Shown here piece after piece: positions 46,647 through 59,388 of a stretch of 64,000 bases of DNA (the stretch's first letter is position 1; each line of letters begins with the position of its first letter). This stretch comes from Macrocybe gigantea (taxonomy: Eukaryota > Basidiomycota > Agaricomycetes > Agaricales > Callistosporiaceae): the NCBI GenBank assembly GCA_011319805.1, contig SJRY01000133.1, forward strand, positions 1 through 64,000. The letters are read 5' to 3'. A program made the translations under genes and the position numbers. The notes under the pieces are model-generated. The model ran no database searches. It was given only the letters and a program-made list of their open reading frames with translations, and had not been told where the DNA came from.

Positions 46647-48452
46647 TCAATAGCTGCCAAATGTAGTCCCATGATGCCTCTCCCACATTGATGCGGATGG
46701 TTCATGGTTACTCGGACTGAGGGACGAAAACTGCGATGAGGACACGCGGTTATCATGGTGGTACTCTGCTTGCTGATGATCCTGGATGAGCTGCGACGGC
46801 ATGGCCCAATCCTGTACGGAATTAGCAGGCGTTGAGGACGATGACGACCATGTTAGTGGCGAAATCTCGGGGGTGAGGTTAGCGAACAGGTTCTGATGAT
46901 ATTCAATGGATGACGAATGCTCGGGAGAGAGTGTCATAGGCATGAAGTCGGTATGTTGGGAAATGGCGGAAGATGGCGATGTTTCAGGTCTTGGTGAGTC
47001 AAGGACCGGGTTGGCAGGAAAGGGTAAATGATGAGAAGGAACCGAAGAACGATTGCTGAGAGCACACAGCGACAGGAATGCGTCTGCATACGCTCGGTAG
47101 TTGCTCATAATCGCTTGCATAGCTCGTGCGACGACCGGATCTGCCATATTCGGATATGAACTTAAGCATGGTGGTGGCGGCGGCGGTAAAGCCGCTTGGG
47201 GAAGTAGTGGTGGTGATCGCTGAATGTCATTAAGGGTTGTCGAGGGCGTCAAGGGTTGCGCCTGATCGAATATCACAAGTTTCTCGGTCATAGGGTCGTC
47301 GTTATCAGAAACCATCGTCTCTAAATCGTCGTTGTCGGAATTCGCCTCCGATGCTGGAGAAACTGGGTTTCCCCAGGGAGGCGGCGATGGCCGCGGCAAT
47401 GCCTCATGCACCGTGATAGCAGTGACGTCGTCGCCGTTGCCATCGCTCGCTTGATAGCCGGACATGCTGTTAGTTTGAAGAGGCGAACCTGACATGTTGA
47501 CTGATGCTGTTCGCTGCTCGAACTCGGAGTCGAGTTGGAGGGGTTTTGAGTGCGAGGGGTTATGGAAGATTTTCGAGTCCGCTCATCCGTCTCTGCTTTG
47601 GCCGGCCTCTCCCAGTGACAGCGTCCGTCATTCAGCCGACAGAGAAGTTCTTTCAACATGGCCGCGTCCAGTTCACCTGGATTGACAATGCCTTTGTCGC
47701 CTGGGTATCCGACAAGAACGGCGCCACATTGCTTGACGATTTTGTTCTCGTAGCTCTTGTAGTTCATAGATTTCGGGATTTGGTCTTCGGGGACATTTTG
47801 CTGCCTCAACAGGTCAACTTGGGTTTGCGTTAGTGAAATCAGTTGGTCAGAAAACATAAGGGAGATACGCACTTAGGGCGTTCAAAATAAAGTCCCTAGC
47901 GACTTTGATCTGTTCCTTTTGCTTCATCTTGACTGTGGAAGTGGGAATTCCTCCTTGTATCGAACAGACGAAATGAACAAAGAATATGAGCTCCACCGAA
48001 TAAAAACGCTATAACGAAGAGATTCTTCTTACCGTGATCAGCTGCGCCTGAGACGACGTAGCCTTCCAGTTTCTCCGCCAAGTGTCTTGCGTCAATTCGA
48101 ACTACATTCCGCAAGAAGCATGAAGTCTTTCGTGACGCGTCGACCCTCACGAATCGCTGCTGGCGAACGCTTCCGCGCGTGATGACAAGGAGCGTCTCGA
48201 CTCCATGTTGCTGCCTGAGGCGCTGAAGCTGTGGGATAGTAGGCCATGTTAGGGATAATCATTGCCGACACTTTGACCGAAGGATGTGCAAAGGACACGC
48301 ACTACATCGATTATCTGGGCACTCGCTTCAGCGAGCGAATTGAGCGATGCGGAATTGGACTCTGGAGAAGCCTCAGGATGGGACTGGACCATTCCAGAAG
48401 AGTGTGCAGGGGCGGAACCGTGAATAGGTGTGAGGGTGCCCATCAACGTCAT
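46647..48452 (-). CDS. Conserved-looking hypothetical protein with disordered C-terminus
   Basis: Five exons, 48452-48303, 48228-48033, 47953-47873, 47817-47494 and 47449-46647, give 1554 bases (517 residues) with phases that all match; the last intron is 44 nt with an actaac branch-like site. Exons 2-4 form a compact ordered part: LQRLRQQHGVETLLVITRG, SCFLRNVVRIDARHLAEKLEGYV, KQKEQIKVARDFILNAL and DQIPKSMNYKSYENKIVKQCGAVLVGYPG. The last 270 residues are Pro/Ser/Asn-rich, with polyproline (ALPPPPPPC) and acidic stretches. I do not recognise the family. The ordered part looks helical and nucleoprotein-like, but that is only an impression; a nuclear regulator is possible. A further upstream exon cannot be excluded. 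Confidence 0.65.
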
Positions 48453-51400
48453 CCTAAAAACAACCTCTGAAGTTCTAGAGCGCCTTCCAGAAGAAGCAAC
48501 TGATTGTGCGATATGATGGCCTTCGTTTCGTTTGTCAGAGTCAGAAGCAATGCAACGACCAAAAAAACTGACAAAAAATTTGACGTCAGCACATCTAGAT
48601 GATTGCGGTGAAGGGCGGCTAGAAGAAAGCTGACCATGCGGTCAACGCACCTCGGGGAAGTGGTTAGCCCAGTTTCTTACTCGTTGTCGTGGGGAGCACC
48701 TAGAGTTTGCTGGCTTTAAGAAATTCCTAGATTGCGGAGGAAGCGGAGGTTCGCTGCTCCAAAGAGATCAAAGGAAGGTATGCTATCGCCCACAGTTAAC
48801 GCAAAGGGAAATTCGACAGCAGCGGTGCAACGACTGTTCTTATATTGGATCGCATCTAGGAATGTAAGAAAAAGGCCAAAAGGTGCTCTGAAGCCGATCG
48901 CATTACCGTAAGTCGCCACGCGGAAGGCCTGCCATGTGCGAATGATAGAGATCTGACAAATGTTGAGGTGGATACGAATTCCAATGCCAGCGTCTGCCGA
49001 GGACACCTAATTCAATAAAACCAGAAAACCCAATTGCCAATCTTGCGGATGCACTGTAATCCGAAGTCTGAGGGAAGAAAATGGAAGACGGACGAAGAAC
49101 GGTTGCAACTCGGGTCCACGCCAACAGGTATCAACATATAAACATGCTGAAACTGTCATAATAGGCAGTCCCTGATCGCTGTGTTCCAAGATCCATCAGA
49201 TTTCAGCTAGACAGACAAGTACTCACAGTACGGACGCTTCTATGTTCAGTCCGGATTCTCGAGGCTCTGAAACCGGAGATATCGTTAGTCGCCGCCTCCT
49301 TTCTCCAGCTTCTTTATGTAACCGCAGCCGTTATTTTTGACATAAGATACCGAAGACCGTATGCATGTGCAGTACTCAGCGTTCCCCTTTGTTCGAGTTT
49401 CACATCCTTCGGACATGAAGGTCAAAAGTCACACTCGGACGTGCTATGTCGTGACGATAATGTTAGGAAGGTGATGCCATCTCCGAGCCCGTTGAAACGG
49501 CTATTCGCTCTTGGACAACCGGTTTTTCCACGAGTTGGAAAGGTGAGCCTATTAGGGCGTAGTCCATGTGAACTTAATCGGTTAGGAAAGGCTTGAGTGG
49601 AGTCTGCGCGCTTGCCGTCGCCCCACCTCGATCACTATCATGATACAATCCGGTCCTTGAAGAGCGCGTCCTGTATTAACTCAGCGACAGATGAAGATGC
49701 TCGAGCTTTTGAATTGCATTGGAAAGGAGATATGCCCCATTGAAAGATGGAGAACCCCAAATCTATGGCCTCGGTGTCTGGTACTTCATGCTTTGAGCCG
49801 GGGGATGTTTGCCAGTCTGTGAATGACTGCGGAGTCCTGGACAAGCACAATGAGTAGTGATTTGCGCTAATCCATGGAATAGGCAGCTGCCAGAAGGTGA
49901 TATTTCTTGTCTGCAATTTCCTTTAGCAGATGAATGACATTGATGTTCTCATCAGTATTCTTGGCAGAACAGCATAAGATAACAAATAACCCGAGACCAA
50001 AGGCGCCGTACCTCAGGCTCGGAGCGAGCAAAGTTATGGCGATGATATCCCTTTAGGCACTCGCCTGACTTTGTGATCATGATGGCTTAGAAGGCCTACC
50101 CACGTCAATGACTAATTCAGGCAAATGGTTAATTCTACGCTTTGGTCCATGGAATCGGCGTCAATATGCAGCTCATTGTCTCTTGTTCGAATGAAATTAT
50201 GCTAACCTCAATTTCGATAAATGAGATACGCGTGATTTGTGCAGAGACGTTCAAACTCTCCTTCCGAGGTAGCACCACCCACTCATTTAATCGGTGCTCA
50301 GGAGTATACTTGACTCCGGTGTGTAATAGTGGGGGTTGACAGACATCAATCTTCTTGAAATTGATGACCTGTCAGCAGTTCAGCTGATCAGTTGGCGCTA
50401 CGAATTAGGCCGGAAGAGCTAGAGGATCCAGTGAATCGCGTATCACATGAACGAAGCAAGCATCGAGCCCGAGAGATACCCTTTGAAGAAGCGCGCCACC
50501 GATTCAAGATTAGGTGTCGCACGAGATGACTGCTTGTGCAGCTCGGCTGAGGAACACATGTGAGTCAACATGTGAGGCGGGTATTACAGGGTTAGCATGG
50601 CATTAATTTTGTCACTCACTGTTCTTGTGTAATGGTCTGACAGAAGTTGAAATGAAATGGGAATCTACGGCTTAAGAAGCGACTTCATCTGTAATTGGAC
50701 TGGGCACCTGAAGACGTTGCATATTAAGATGGACGACTCAGAGAAGCTCTCACTCACGTCGTCCTCATCAGCCAACGCTGCGTTCAACAACATGGGTTTC
50801 GGTATTTGGGCGCAACTACGAGATAGGAACCTTGCTCCAATCTTTGCCACGACAGTGCAATTGAGAAAATAGACTATGCTCGTCTAACGATGGTCATGGC
50901 TGAAACGGGATCTAGAAGGACTGAGACGCAAACCAGTGAAATACAACGCCGAAAGGGACGAAATTATTACCGAGCAGGTGGAAACCGTCCTGCAGATAGC
51001 ATCCGTCACCTATTCATAAAATGGCAATACTGACGTAGAGTTGAATTCATAAAACCGCTTACTTGGTAGATTGGAAGAAAAAAACAATACAACACAGACA
51101 TGACTGACAATATGCCATCTCTCCTATAAGTACTGGAATTCGCTTTTGTAGCGCTTTTTGCCCATGATCATAGAGTATTGGGATGTTTGCTGACGAGTGG
51201 ACTGCCCCATTCGGACTTTGCCGGGACCCGGCGAACCAAACTTTTCTTGACCAAGTTGTCTCGATGGTTGAGATCAACCAGGCTTCATGTACGAAGTGGT
51301 TGTGTAATGCTGCGATCCTCGGAATCTAGTGGCTAGTATAGGGTATGTGCATAACTTCTGAGTGGCTACGCCGACGATCCTGACATCTGAATGCATGATT

Positions 51401-53149
51401 TTTTTTTTGTTTTTCAGTGAATTTCTGTTGTACTGACAGTGGTCGAAAGTTGTGTCGATACTGCCTGAATTCGACATTTATCCGACGCATTATAATCAGA
51501 TTTTGGTGTTTAATGCATTTGGGATTTGGTCTCCGAGTTCGGAGCCCTGCATCAATTGGAGACTGGTGAGTCCAAATCAAAAGGGAAGGAAATTTGGGTC
51601 TTGGCGCAGAAGGTGGGTGCAGAACGTATCGGGTAACATGTCAACAGAAGGAAAGTTCAACCTTCCCCCTTCGTCGCCGTTATGCGAGTATTTTGATGGT
51701 TAACGTCTGTTTTCCGAAGCCTCATCGACAATGGACATGATCGCCGTTTTACGTCAGTTCAAGCTTATCCACAAAGAGTAAATCAACTGACTACGACTCG
51801 CCTTCCCGGCCAACTACCATCAGTGCGTACTAAGCAGTAATGTTATTTTTGAATTTGTTGATTCTTAGATGCATCGAGGCTGAAAAAGGTCCGATCTATC
51901 TTGCCATTCGGGAGTGTCTTGAGAACAGACAGCATGCCGAGGAATCTAATTCTTCGACGTGCCTTTATCCGACAGCCAATGAGGTTCACGTATAAGTGGA
52001 CATCGACGACTTACCAAGAGCGATTTCCTGGCCTGTCACGGGCCACGACAGATAGCGAAAGCTCCATGGAGGAAACGAAGGTACGTACGAAACTGCTTCA
52101 TCGGAATTTACATCATCGCGGGCGTCCGATCAGCAGCTCTGGCTTATCAGCGTTGCCCCAGTTGCATCAAGGCCCGATGTCAATGTGTTCACGTTCGTTC
52201 AGATCATAGCAGTAACAACAATGGTCGTGAAACGACATCTCTCTTCGCCTCTCTTGACTATTCGGTTGACACTTCCTGTCAGCGACGATACCATACTGTT
52301 TCGTTGGTTCCTACTCATTGTCGGGCATATTGGGCACCGCTCCTTCGGCATGTCTGCACATCTTGCTATTGCGCTACCATCGGCTAACCCTCAGCCGGCC
52401 TCGATGATGGCTTCTTATCCGACGGCCACTACAAAGACCCATGAGAAGAAAAGGGCATCTTAATTGCTCATTTACTGCCGTCGTTCTTGCCGCTTCGGCA
52501 TCAAGGCACGGCGCGAATATGGCCAGGTTCTGAGAAACTGGAGATACGTTCTTTTATATGTTGAATACGGCCTTCTGTCGATGCCTTTAGACAGGCCAGA
52601 ATCGTCAGCAAAGATAGTGGATAGTTGGCCTGGGGCATAACTATGTCCTCAATATGACAACACTAAGAATCTGAAGCGAGGCCAATTCCGGTGCTAATTG
52701 CTGCTCAAGTACTGATCACCGCTGTTTTTCTACCTCTTCAGTCTGTCTAGATGGATAGGTAGATACGCGCTGCAGGATACTCTTGCGCTTTGAGTGGCAA
52801 AGATGCCAAACAAGGTTCGAAGAGGTGTGTGACTTGTTGGGCGGGCTCTGCTGGGTGCGCGGCGATGTTATCGGCGGCGGTTCATAATTGCCGAGGTGGG
52901 TGCCGCTTGGACTCTGCGTGGCGTCCTTCAATGAATACTTTCGTGCCCATGTCATCTCCGATAGTGGCTCATGACTAAGCATGGGTCGCATTCAAAAGGC
53001 TCCCCAGGGTACAGGTGTTACGTTCAGCAATAACCTTTAGCGTAAGCATCGTTCAAGTTCGTTACCGGCAAGTATGCAATACGAAAGGAGAACTAGACCT
53101 GGATAAAAATATGAAGGGGTCTCTAATAGGAGGAAAGAACCAAAGTCCC
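48453..53149. other. Long gene-poor region
   Basis: Nearly 4.7 kb with only short frames (at most about 100 codons) on either strand. None carries a motif I recognise or joins to neighbours by convincing splice sites. I see no transposon open frame, terminal repeat pair or RNA gene. It may be decayed repeat DNA or regulatory space. Confidence 0.45.
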
Positions 53150-54563
53150 TTATGCAAGCAGCGCGTATTTATCGGACAAATGATGTAAAGTCATAGTGAC
53201 GGCAGCCGCTAGGGTCCAAATCGCAACGAGCCATACCCACCACGGCCTCAAACGTCGTAATTCGCCATCCAAAGGCTTGGGTGGCGGAGACTTGGTCTTG
53301 GGTAGGAGAACGATTGTTCTTTCCTTCAGAACTCGAAGGCCATCTTTCCCAAAGTATCGTTCGCTCTGTTGAAGGGCATAAGCAGGCTTACTACTTGACA
53401 TTGCTAGGACTGACCTCGAAGCTCCATTGATCATTGGCTCGGACCCAGTTTCCGAGCGCGTTCGCGTATTCTGCCGTTTCTTTGGCGACTTGTGGGTCGG
53501 GGAAGGTAGGGACCTTCTTATAATCCTCCAGGAATTTGTCCACCAACTCGTCGTGCAACCGACCGATCCAGTCGAGTGCACCTTGAGCGTCGAGATTTAA
53601 CTGATTCATAACGATGGTAACCAAGTTATGGCCATCATCCCCACGACTCTGCCTGAGCCTCCAGTCAGGTAGGTGAATCGTAACGCACAACGTTTGCTTA
53701 CTCGATATTGTAAGAAACCAGATCATTTCCAATGCAAAGCATATCAATACAGGAAGCCGTCAAGCTCTTGATTATGGGGTGATCTTGCACGTATTGAGGA
53801 AGATTCATATGAATCTCGTTGATGGCAAACGATGGCTTGGCTCCGATTGTGTCACGCCTGATAGTGAAGTAGCTTTCAATGTCGCGGATGTAATGCTGAT
53901 CGCGGTCAGCCGATTGTTGAACTACGGAGTCAGTGTACAATTGGAAGGTGTCAATGAAACGCTTTTGGGCGGTTGGAGTAGCTGTCTTGATAGCGTTCAG
54001 CCAATACCTCAAGAGTGGGTGCTTAGAACACCGACGCCAATGCAATCAACTGCAATGGACTTACTGCCTAGTGACCTCGCCACCGATCCATTCACCTTGA
54101 GGTCGAGGTTTGTGAGGATTCCTCAGGGCGTCCATGATAGCGTCGGCCTGCTTTCTTGTTTCCTTCGCGTCCGATACATCTGACCATTCGTCGAAGACGA
54201 AAAAAAGGTTCATCAGATCGCAACCGACTCGGTTCCCATCTTCATAGAGATCAGTAGACTGAAAAGAATGCGGAGAGATGAAATCGATGAACCTTTATTC
54301 AAGCGCGAGAACGCCATTGAAGCCAATAGATCTGCAGCGCACCGTCAGTGGACAGAGCGAAAAGAAAACGAGTGCTCCAACACACTGAAATCGCATTTGT
54401 TGAAGGCCTTCTGGGCTCTTGGACTGAAGGCATGAAAGCTCTCGCACCACGCCGACGATTCTTTCTTGCACTCAGCGTAGTAAGGATTTATGTCTCGTGG
54501 CCAAGGCCAGTTGCGTAGCGTATCCGGAATGTAGATGATTTGGGGAGTCTCTTTGGCTGTCAT
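53150..54563 (-). CDS. Sesquiterpene synthase with C-terminal hydrophobic extension
   Basis: Exons 54563-54386, 54331-54293, 54239-54065, 54007-53702, 53652-53415 and 53365-53150 sum to 1152 bases (383 residues), all phases matching. The enzyme cyclises farnesyl diphosphate. Visible are [35 protein letters not shown] (across intron 1), [17 protein letters not shown] with the Asp-rich DExxD motif, the NSE-type motif [21 protein letters not shown], and near the C-terminus QWSFESERYFG with the conserved Arg-Tyr. These are the basidiomycete Cop-like / protoilludene-synthase type landmarks. Unusually the protein continues past the usual LLPK end with a Pro linker, LRRLRP and a hydrophobic helix ([18 protein letters not shown]), a likely membrane anchor. 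No P450 or other tailoring gene is recognisable nearby. The product cannot be deduced. Confidence 0.9.
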
Positions 54564-57500
54564 CCTCTCAGTGAAACGGTAGAAGCTGATAGGAAGACGG
54601 TGGGCCCTCGCCAAAGAATATCTCTTTAAATCGGATAATCTCCTTTGAGTCTCTGTCAGCGATTCTCCACGGACTGCAAGAAATTTCCGAAGCTACCATT
54701 GGTGTCCTCGTTGATGCCGTGTATCATGCTGAGCTCTTCGTCACTTTGCAAGGTAGTAGTACCATTTGTGGAAATTCCCCGAAAGAACAATGTGAATCGA
54801 GTGTTTGATCGTGATTGACTCAAGCAAGCTGTCGCATGGTCTTCCTTTCCTCCCGACATCAAACCTCAGCTTATGAGCCCTAAATTTAGTTCGTGCCGAA
54901 AGTCGAGGGTAGGATTTCAGCCTTGAAATTAGCAGGTACAGGTCTAAGCAAGAAAGACCAAGTGATGGAAGAGCGCACCTACTAGACCAGTGCGGGATTC
55001 AAAAGATGGACAACGAGCCGGAGTAATTAGTTGATGATCAGAGTCTGTACAATACCCTGCAAGGTTTGTGCGTTGGCAAAGACCATAACGCAGACCCTGA
55101 TGGCAGGTCGACATTGAGTTTACGGTTATGGATAGCTTCAAGGCGCTCACCTTTAATTATCGAGCGCTGTGAGCAAGATGGCCACTCATTTTTCCCTCCC
55201 CTCAACCTCGCACGCAATGACAGAGAGCTTGTCCTTCAGCACCTTGTAACTTTTCACATCATTCGGCCCAACTACCGAGTGTTGGTCGCTCTTAGAGCCA
55301 CATGAATGATGAACTGTATTCGAGCCCGCGAAGGAGTCTTCCGCCCCATCTCGGATAGGCCATATTCTCGGAATTACACCTTTCAGCTGCAGCTGTGACT
55401 GTCGTTTGCTGTATGGAAAAATGTCTACGGTAAGTTCTCGTGTGGAATCCATCATCTCATGGTATTACCTTCACCCGCATTCACGCTGAATCACACTTCA
55501 GTGTAGCCGGACAACGCCTTATCGCGCTCAACTCGCGCAAGGATAGGGTTGATTTTCTAGATCGCCGAGCAAACACCTCTGATCGGCTTCGATATATTGT
55601 GGCATCGGTCATTATATCCGGCGGTTTATTTGTCTTCTCTCGCTACTATGATAGTGAGTTTGACCATGTGTGCGACGTTACAACTATCGTCCTCAAGGAT
55701 TGAACAAATGCAGGCGGCAAAGATCAATGCATACGATCGAGTGACACTCACTATCCACCTGGCCTGAGGGCCGTTAAGTAATCTGCGACCACAAGGAAGT
55801 CATCCGTGCAGAGGGATAGCATCCAACATTATGTCAATCGTTTCATGGGTCAAATCTTCAGTTTGCCTCATCAATTCCGGTGTTCGGTTCACAGGAGTAG
55901 GATTCTTGTCTGGGATTCTGCATTCTGGCATGGTGAGAAACAATAGCGCCATATAGAAATGAAATCCTACTGATCGCATTTTCCGCCGACAGGTTTGCGA
56001 GGTGGAAACGCGTGACACAGTATCCATACGAAAGGACTTGGAGATGTTTCCTGGCCTGTTCAGCGACGTTCCCGAATGATTAGTAAGGAAAGCTCCGGTA
56101 AAATTTTCGAACTTCGTTGGAAAATTGACCGGGACTGGCCAAGGCTAATGCCAAGGTGGATGCAGATATGATATCGGCCGCAACGATCCGTCAGACGTTG
56201 GACGTCTCGACAGGCAGACACGATGCCGTACGCAGCGGCTCCGCATTTCGGGATTGACGTCTTCTGATTAGTGTTTGCAGGAGCAGGCTACGTGTAGAGT
56301 CTTGGCTTTGAGACGCTGGTTAGGTTCGTGCGTCCCTCGGGTCAGAAACAAGATCGACAGGGTTAGGGGTCGAGACAGGCGTCCGACCATCGGCGACTCC
56401 GAGAAGACTCCGTATGCATCCGGGAAATGGTGAAGGGAAATTACCAGACGGCACGCCGTGGTCAGTCCCGTCGACCTTCTCAGAACCTCGGCGAAATTGC
56501 TCATCGGAATCGAGGGATCATTAGACCTCCATCTCCGACGCATGGAGGTTCCGAGACATCGCATTGCTTAAATAAGCGCAGCTAATAGCAGAAGTTCGAC
56601 GTTGGGAGGAGGGAAAATACGTCCCCACTGCTTTCATCTTGATCGCAAACGTTTGGGCTGTGAACCGAGGTTCTGAGGGAATGGATGTCGAACACTTAGA
56701 TCTGGCATGGTATCCTACGAGAGTAGAGACCGGTGCGGCGCTGGCCGACACAAAGGAAGGTTATGTCATGTTTGGGCTTCGACCAAGGATTTTTGTCGGA
56801 AGACATATGCCTACGGGGAAACCTATCCTTTAATCACTGCAATCGACCGATTCTTGTCAAATGCAGGATCACAAAGATTCCCGAAAGAAATGTGGGTGTT
56901 TGCGCATACGAAGGAGGGTTTTGGTCAAGTCAAGTGGAAAGAAATACCTATTTCAGCACATAGAGCGAGGAATTGCAAATTCGTTTGCGTATCTTCTTAT
57001 CCCGTAGGCATGATGACCGACGCGATTGGATGCTTCGGGGCCAGGTGCGCTGATACCGTCTGGAATAAGCCGCCTCGCTTTTTTCCCTGAACGAAAACGC
57101 GAGACCACCGTATCTCCATGCACGCCAAACCCGAGTAATCGAAGAATGGGAAGGTTCGGGCAGAAATTTTCGCTTTGGGGGCGTGGATACGATGTCGCAT
57201 ATGCCATAAGATAGAAAGAACAGCAACAAAGTAATACAGGATGCAAGAATGCTGATAAGGATCTTTGTATGAGAAAATTCCAAGAGGCAAGTGGTTTCTC
57301 ACGACTGGTCAATTGTTTTGGTCTGCAGACCTCGAGCGCCACGATGTCCATGCACGCTCAGTCGACTAAATGCCACAACGCTCATACGTGCTCAGAAATG
57401 CCAATGTCATATGCTGATGACGTGTCGTGAAGTTCGATGTGCGATGACCTATATAATTCATGATAGTGGAACCTCTGAACTGTATTGACACGTACTGAGT

Positions 57501-59388
57501 GAAGCAATTCTGAGAAAATACTACACGAATGTCACAGAAGAAGTGTCCGCGATGAACGGATAGTCCCAGAACAGACTATACCAAGGAAGCATGATTTGTC
57601 CAAAAAAAAACCATAGCCGGCCTCTCATTTGGTCTTCATTTCCACAGATTTCACTTCCCAGAAGCTCCAAGTCACTTTCACCATCTGTAGCACAACTCCT
57701 CGCTTTCCTATCATATCCCGCGGATAATTCCGCCTGACGAGTTGCTTCCCAGCCCCTGCTTCCACGATTCCATTTGAACGCGCGTGCAGGCCTGAGGAGC
57801 CTGGGCGCTGACCAGTATGATGCCCAGATTTCATGTCTCCGATTCTCATGGACATCAAAGGTTTGGTCCAAGTTGACGATTTTGTCGGCGGTGTTCTGGC
57901 TTTGACTCCAATCGCTACTGCACCAGAATATTCCTCAAGTGAGCAGTGGCGCATTCTGAAATGAAGCCCCCCCATTGTGGTTGTCAGCCTCAGGATGACC
58001 CGGTGTGTGTTTTCCGGTTTGCCGTGCTGACTCTTATTCCACGTCTATCATGACCCCTCGAATAAGTCATACTTGCCTAATGCTTAGTGCCTGTGAGATC
58101 TATTTCACCTAGGCCCGCACTCCAGGCTGAGATATTGTGTCGGCTTTGTGATGTGAACAGGTAATGTGATGCGTCGTGGACGTGATCAAGGAGATTGGAA
58201 AACTAATCTGATAACTGTTCGTTCATTTTCCAGGCTAGTCTCTGTGGTCAATAAGTCAATAAGAATACCTCATCGTTGCATACGCTCTGCGGCATCCCTT
58301 TGCGTTTTATCTTAAGAACATCTTCGGATCACAATCGAAGCTGTGCGCCTGTGTTGCACCCGTTTCTTCTCCATCACGAACTGTGGGGCCCACACTTCTT
58401 CGACGTCGAGGATAGTCTTGCCTTTAGCGTGAAACTAAACGAGTGGCGCCAAGTCGTCTTTGTCTCGGCAGTCTTCTTAGAACCATAGAGACCATATACC
58501 CAAGCCATAAACTCGGGTCTCGTGGTGGAAGGCTTTGAGGGCTTCGTGAGCCGGTAACGATCAATGTCCCAACATCACGAGCCAGGTATTCCGCTTTATA
58601 AAGCGACCTAGAAGAAACTAAAATGCACAGTCGACATTCGCTGTTCGAACTACAAATTTTTTTGACACACTTCCTGCTCTACTCTTTCATATTTTGTTTG
58701 TTAGCGACTGTGAAACACGATTAACTTTCTTTAACCTGTGACAAGTTGTTTGCGGGAACATGCCTAGGGTCAATCTAATTATGTTGGCAATGATTGATTG
58801 CCACAGGTTGAGTGTGCGGGCGGGCCGACGATTACCTAAAATAGAAAGTGCGCCGCGACCTTCCCGCTCTTCATGGCTTCGGGATGCGCCGGACTACGAG
58901 ACTTTAGTTCTTCCGATTTTCTTTAATCTCGCTCGCCAAAGGCCGTGCTAAGGTGGCAAAAACCTCAATCAAGACAGACATGATATATAGCGAATGCGGC
59001 ATGTCCATAAGGAGCGTTGTGGTCACTGATAATCGGTATGCTAGGAGTTCTTCTTGTAAGGCATAGCGGACTGCCTGGCTCTTGGATGCAGCGAATCTGC
59101 TCCATAGTGTTCAAAGATTCTAGCAAGGCGATCCTTGCGGACATTTTTGATGCATGGTCTCGCCGTCTGACAGCCTAAGGCGCCACCTCTACTACAGTCA
59201 TCAATACAGGGACACAGCTGTATAAAAATTATCGTATCCCAGTCGGTTCTCTTATTATCGACCGCGCATGTAACCCTCACCTTTGAAGAAGCTCGACCAC
59301 ATCACGTTTGGCTAGGCATGTGATCTGGCGGCTTTTCAGCACCTTCAAAAGTTCGTGGTCAACTTCATCGCACTCTGAATCGCCAACC
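54564..59388. other. Long gene-poor region
   Basis: About 4.8 kb upstream of the terpene synthase. Frames reach 116-134 codons (56707-57090 plus; 57351-56953, 57871-57521 minus) but none has a recognisable domain. A hydrophobic start in 57283-56948 was checked as a possible P450 anchor without success. No heme-binding FxxGxRxCxG motif was seen in any frame offered. Confidence 0.45.

Noticed and set aside
51901..52463. Overlapping plus-strand frames of about 100 codons
   Set aside because: No domain, and no splice sites that join them into a longer coherent product.
56948..57351. Hydrophobic N-terminal frames near the terpene synthase, considered as a cytochrome P450 start
   Set aside because: No proline-rich hinge of P450 type, no I-helix, ExxR or heme-binding motif in any nearby frame.
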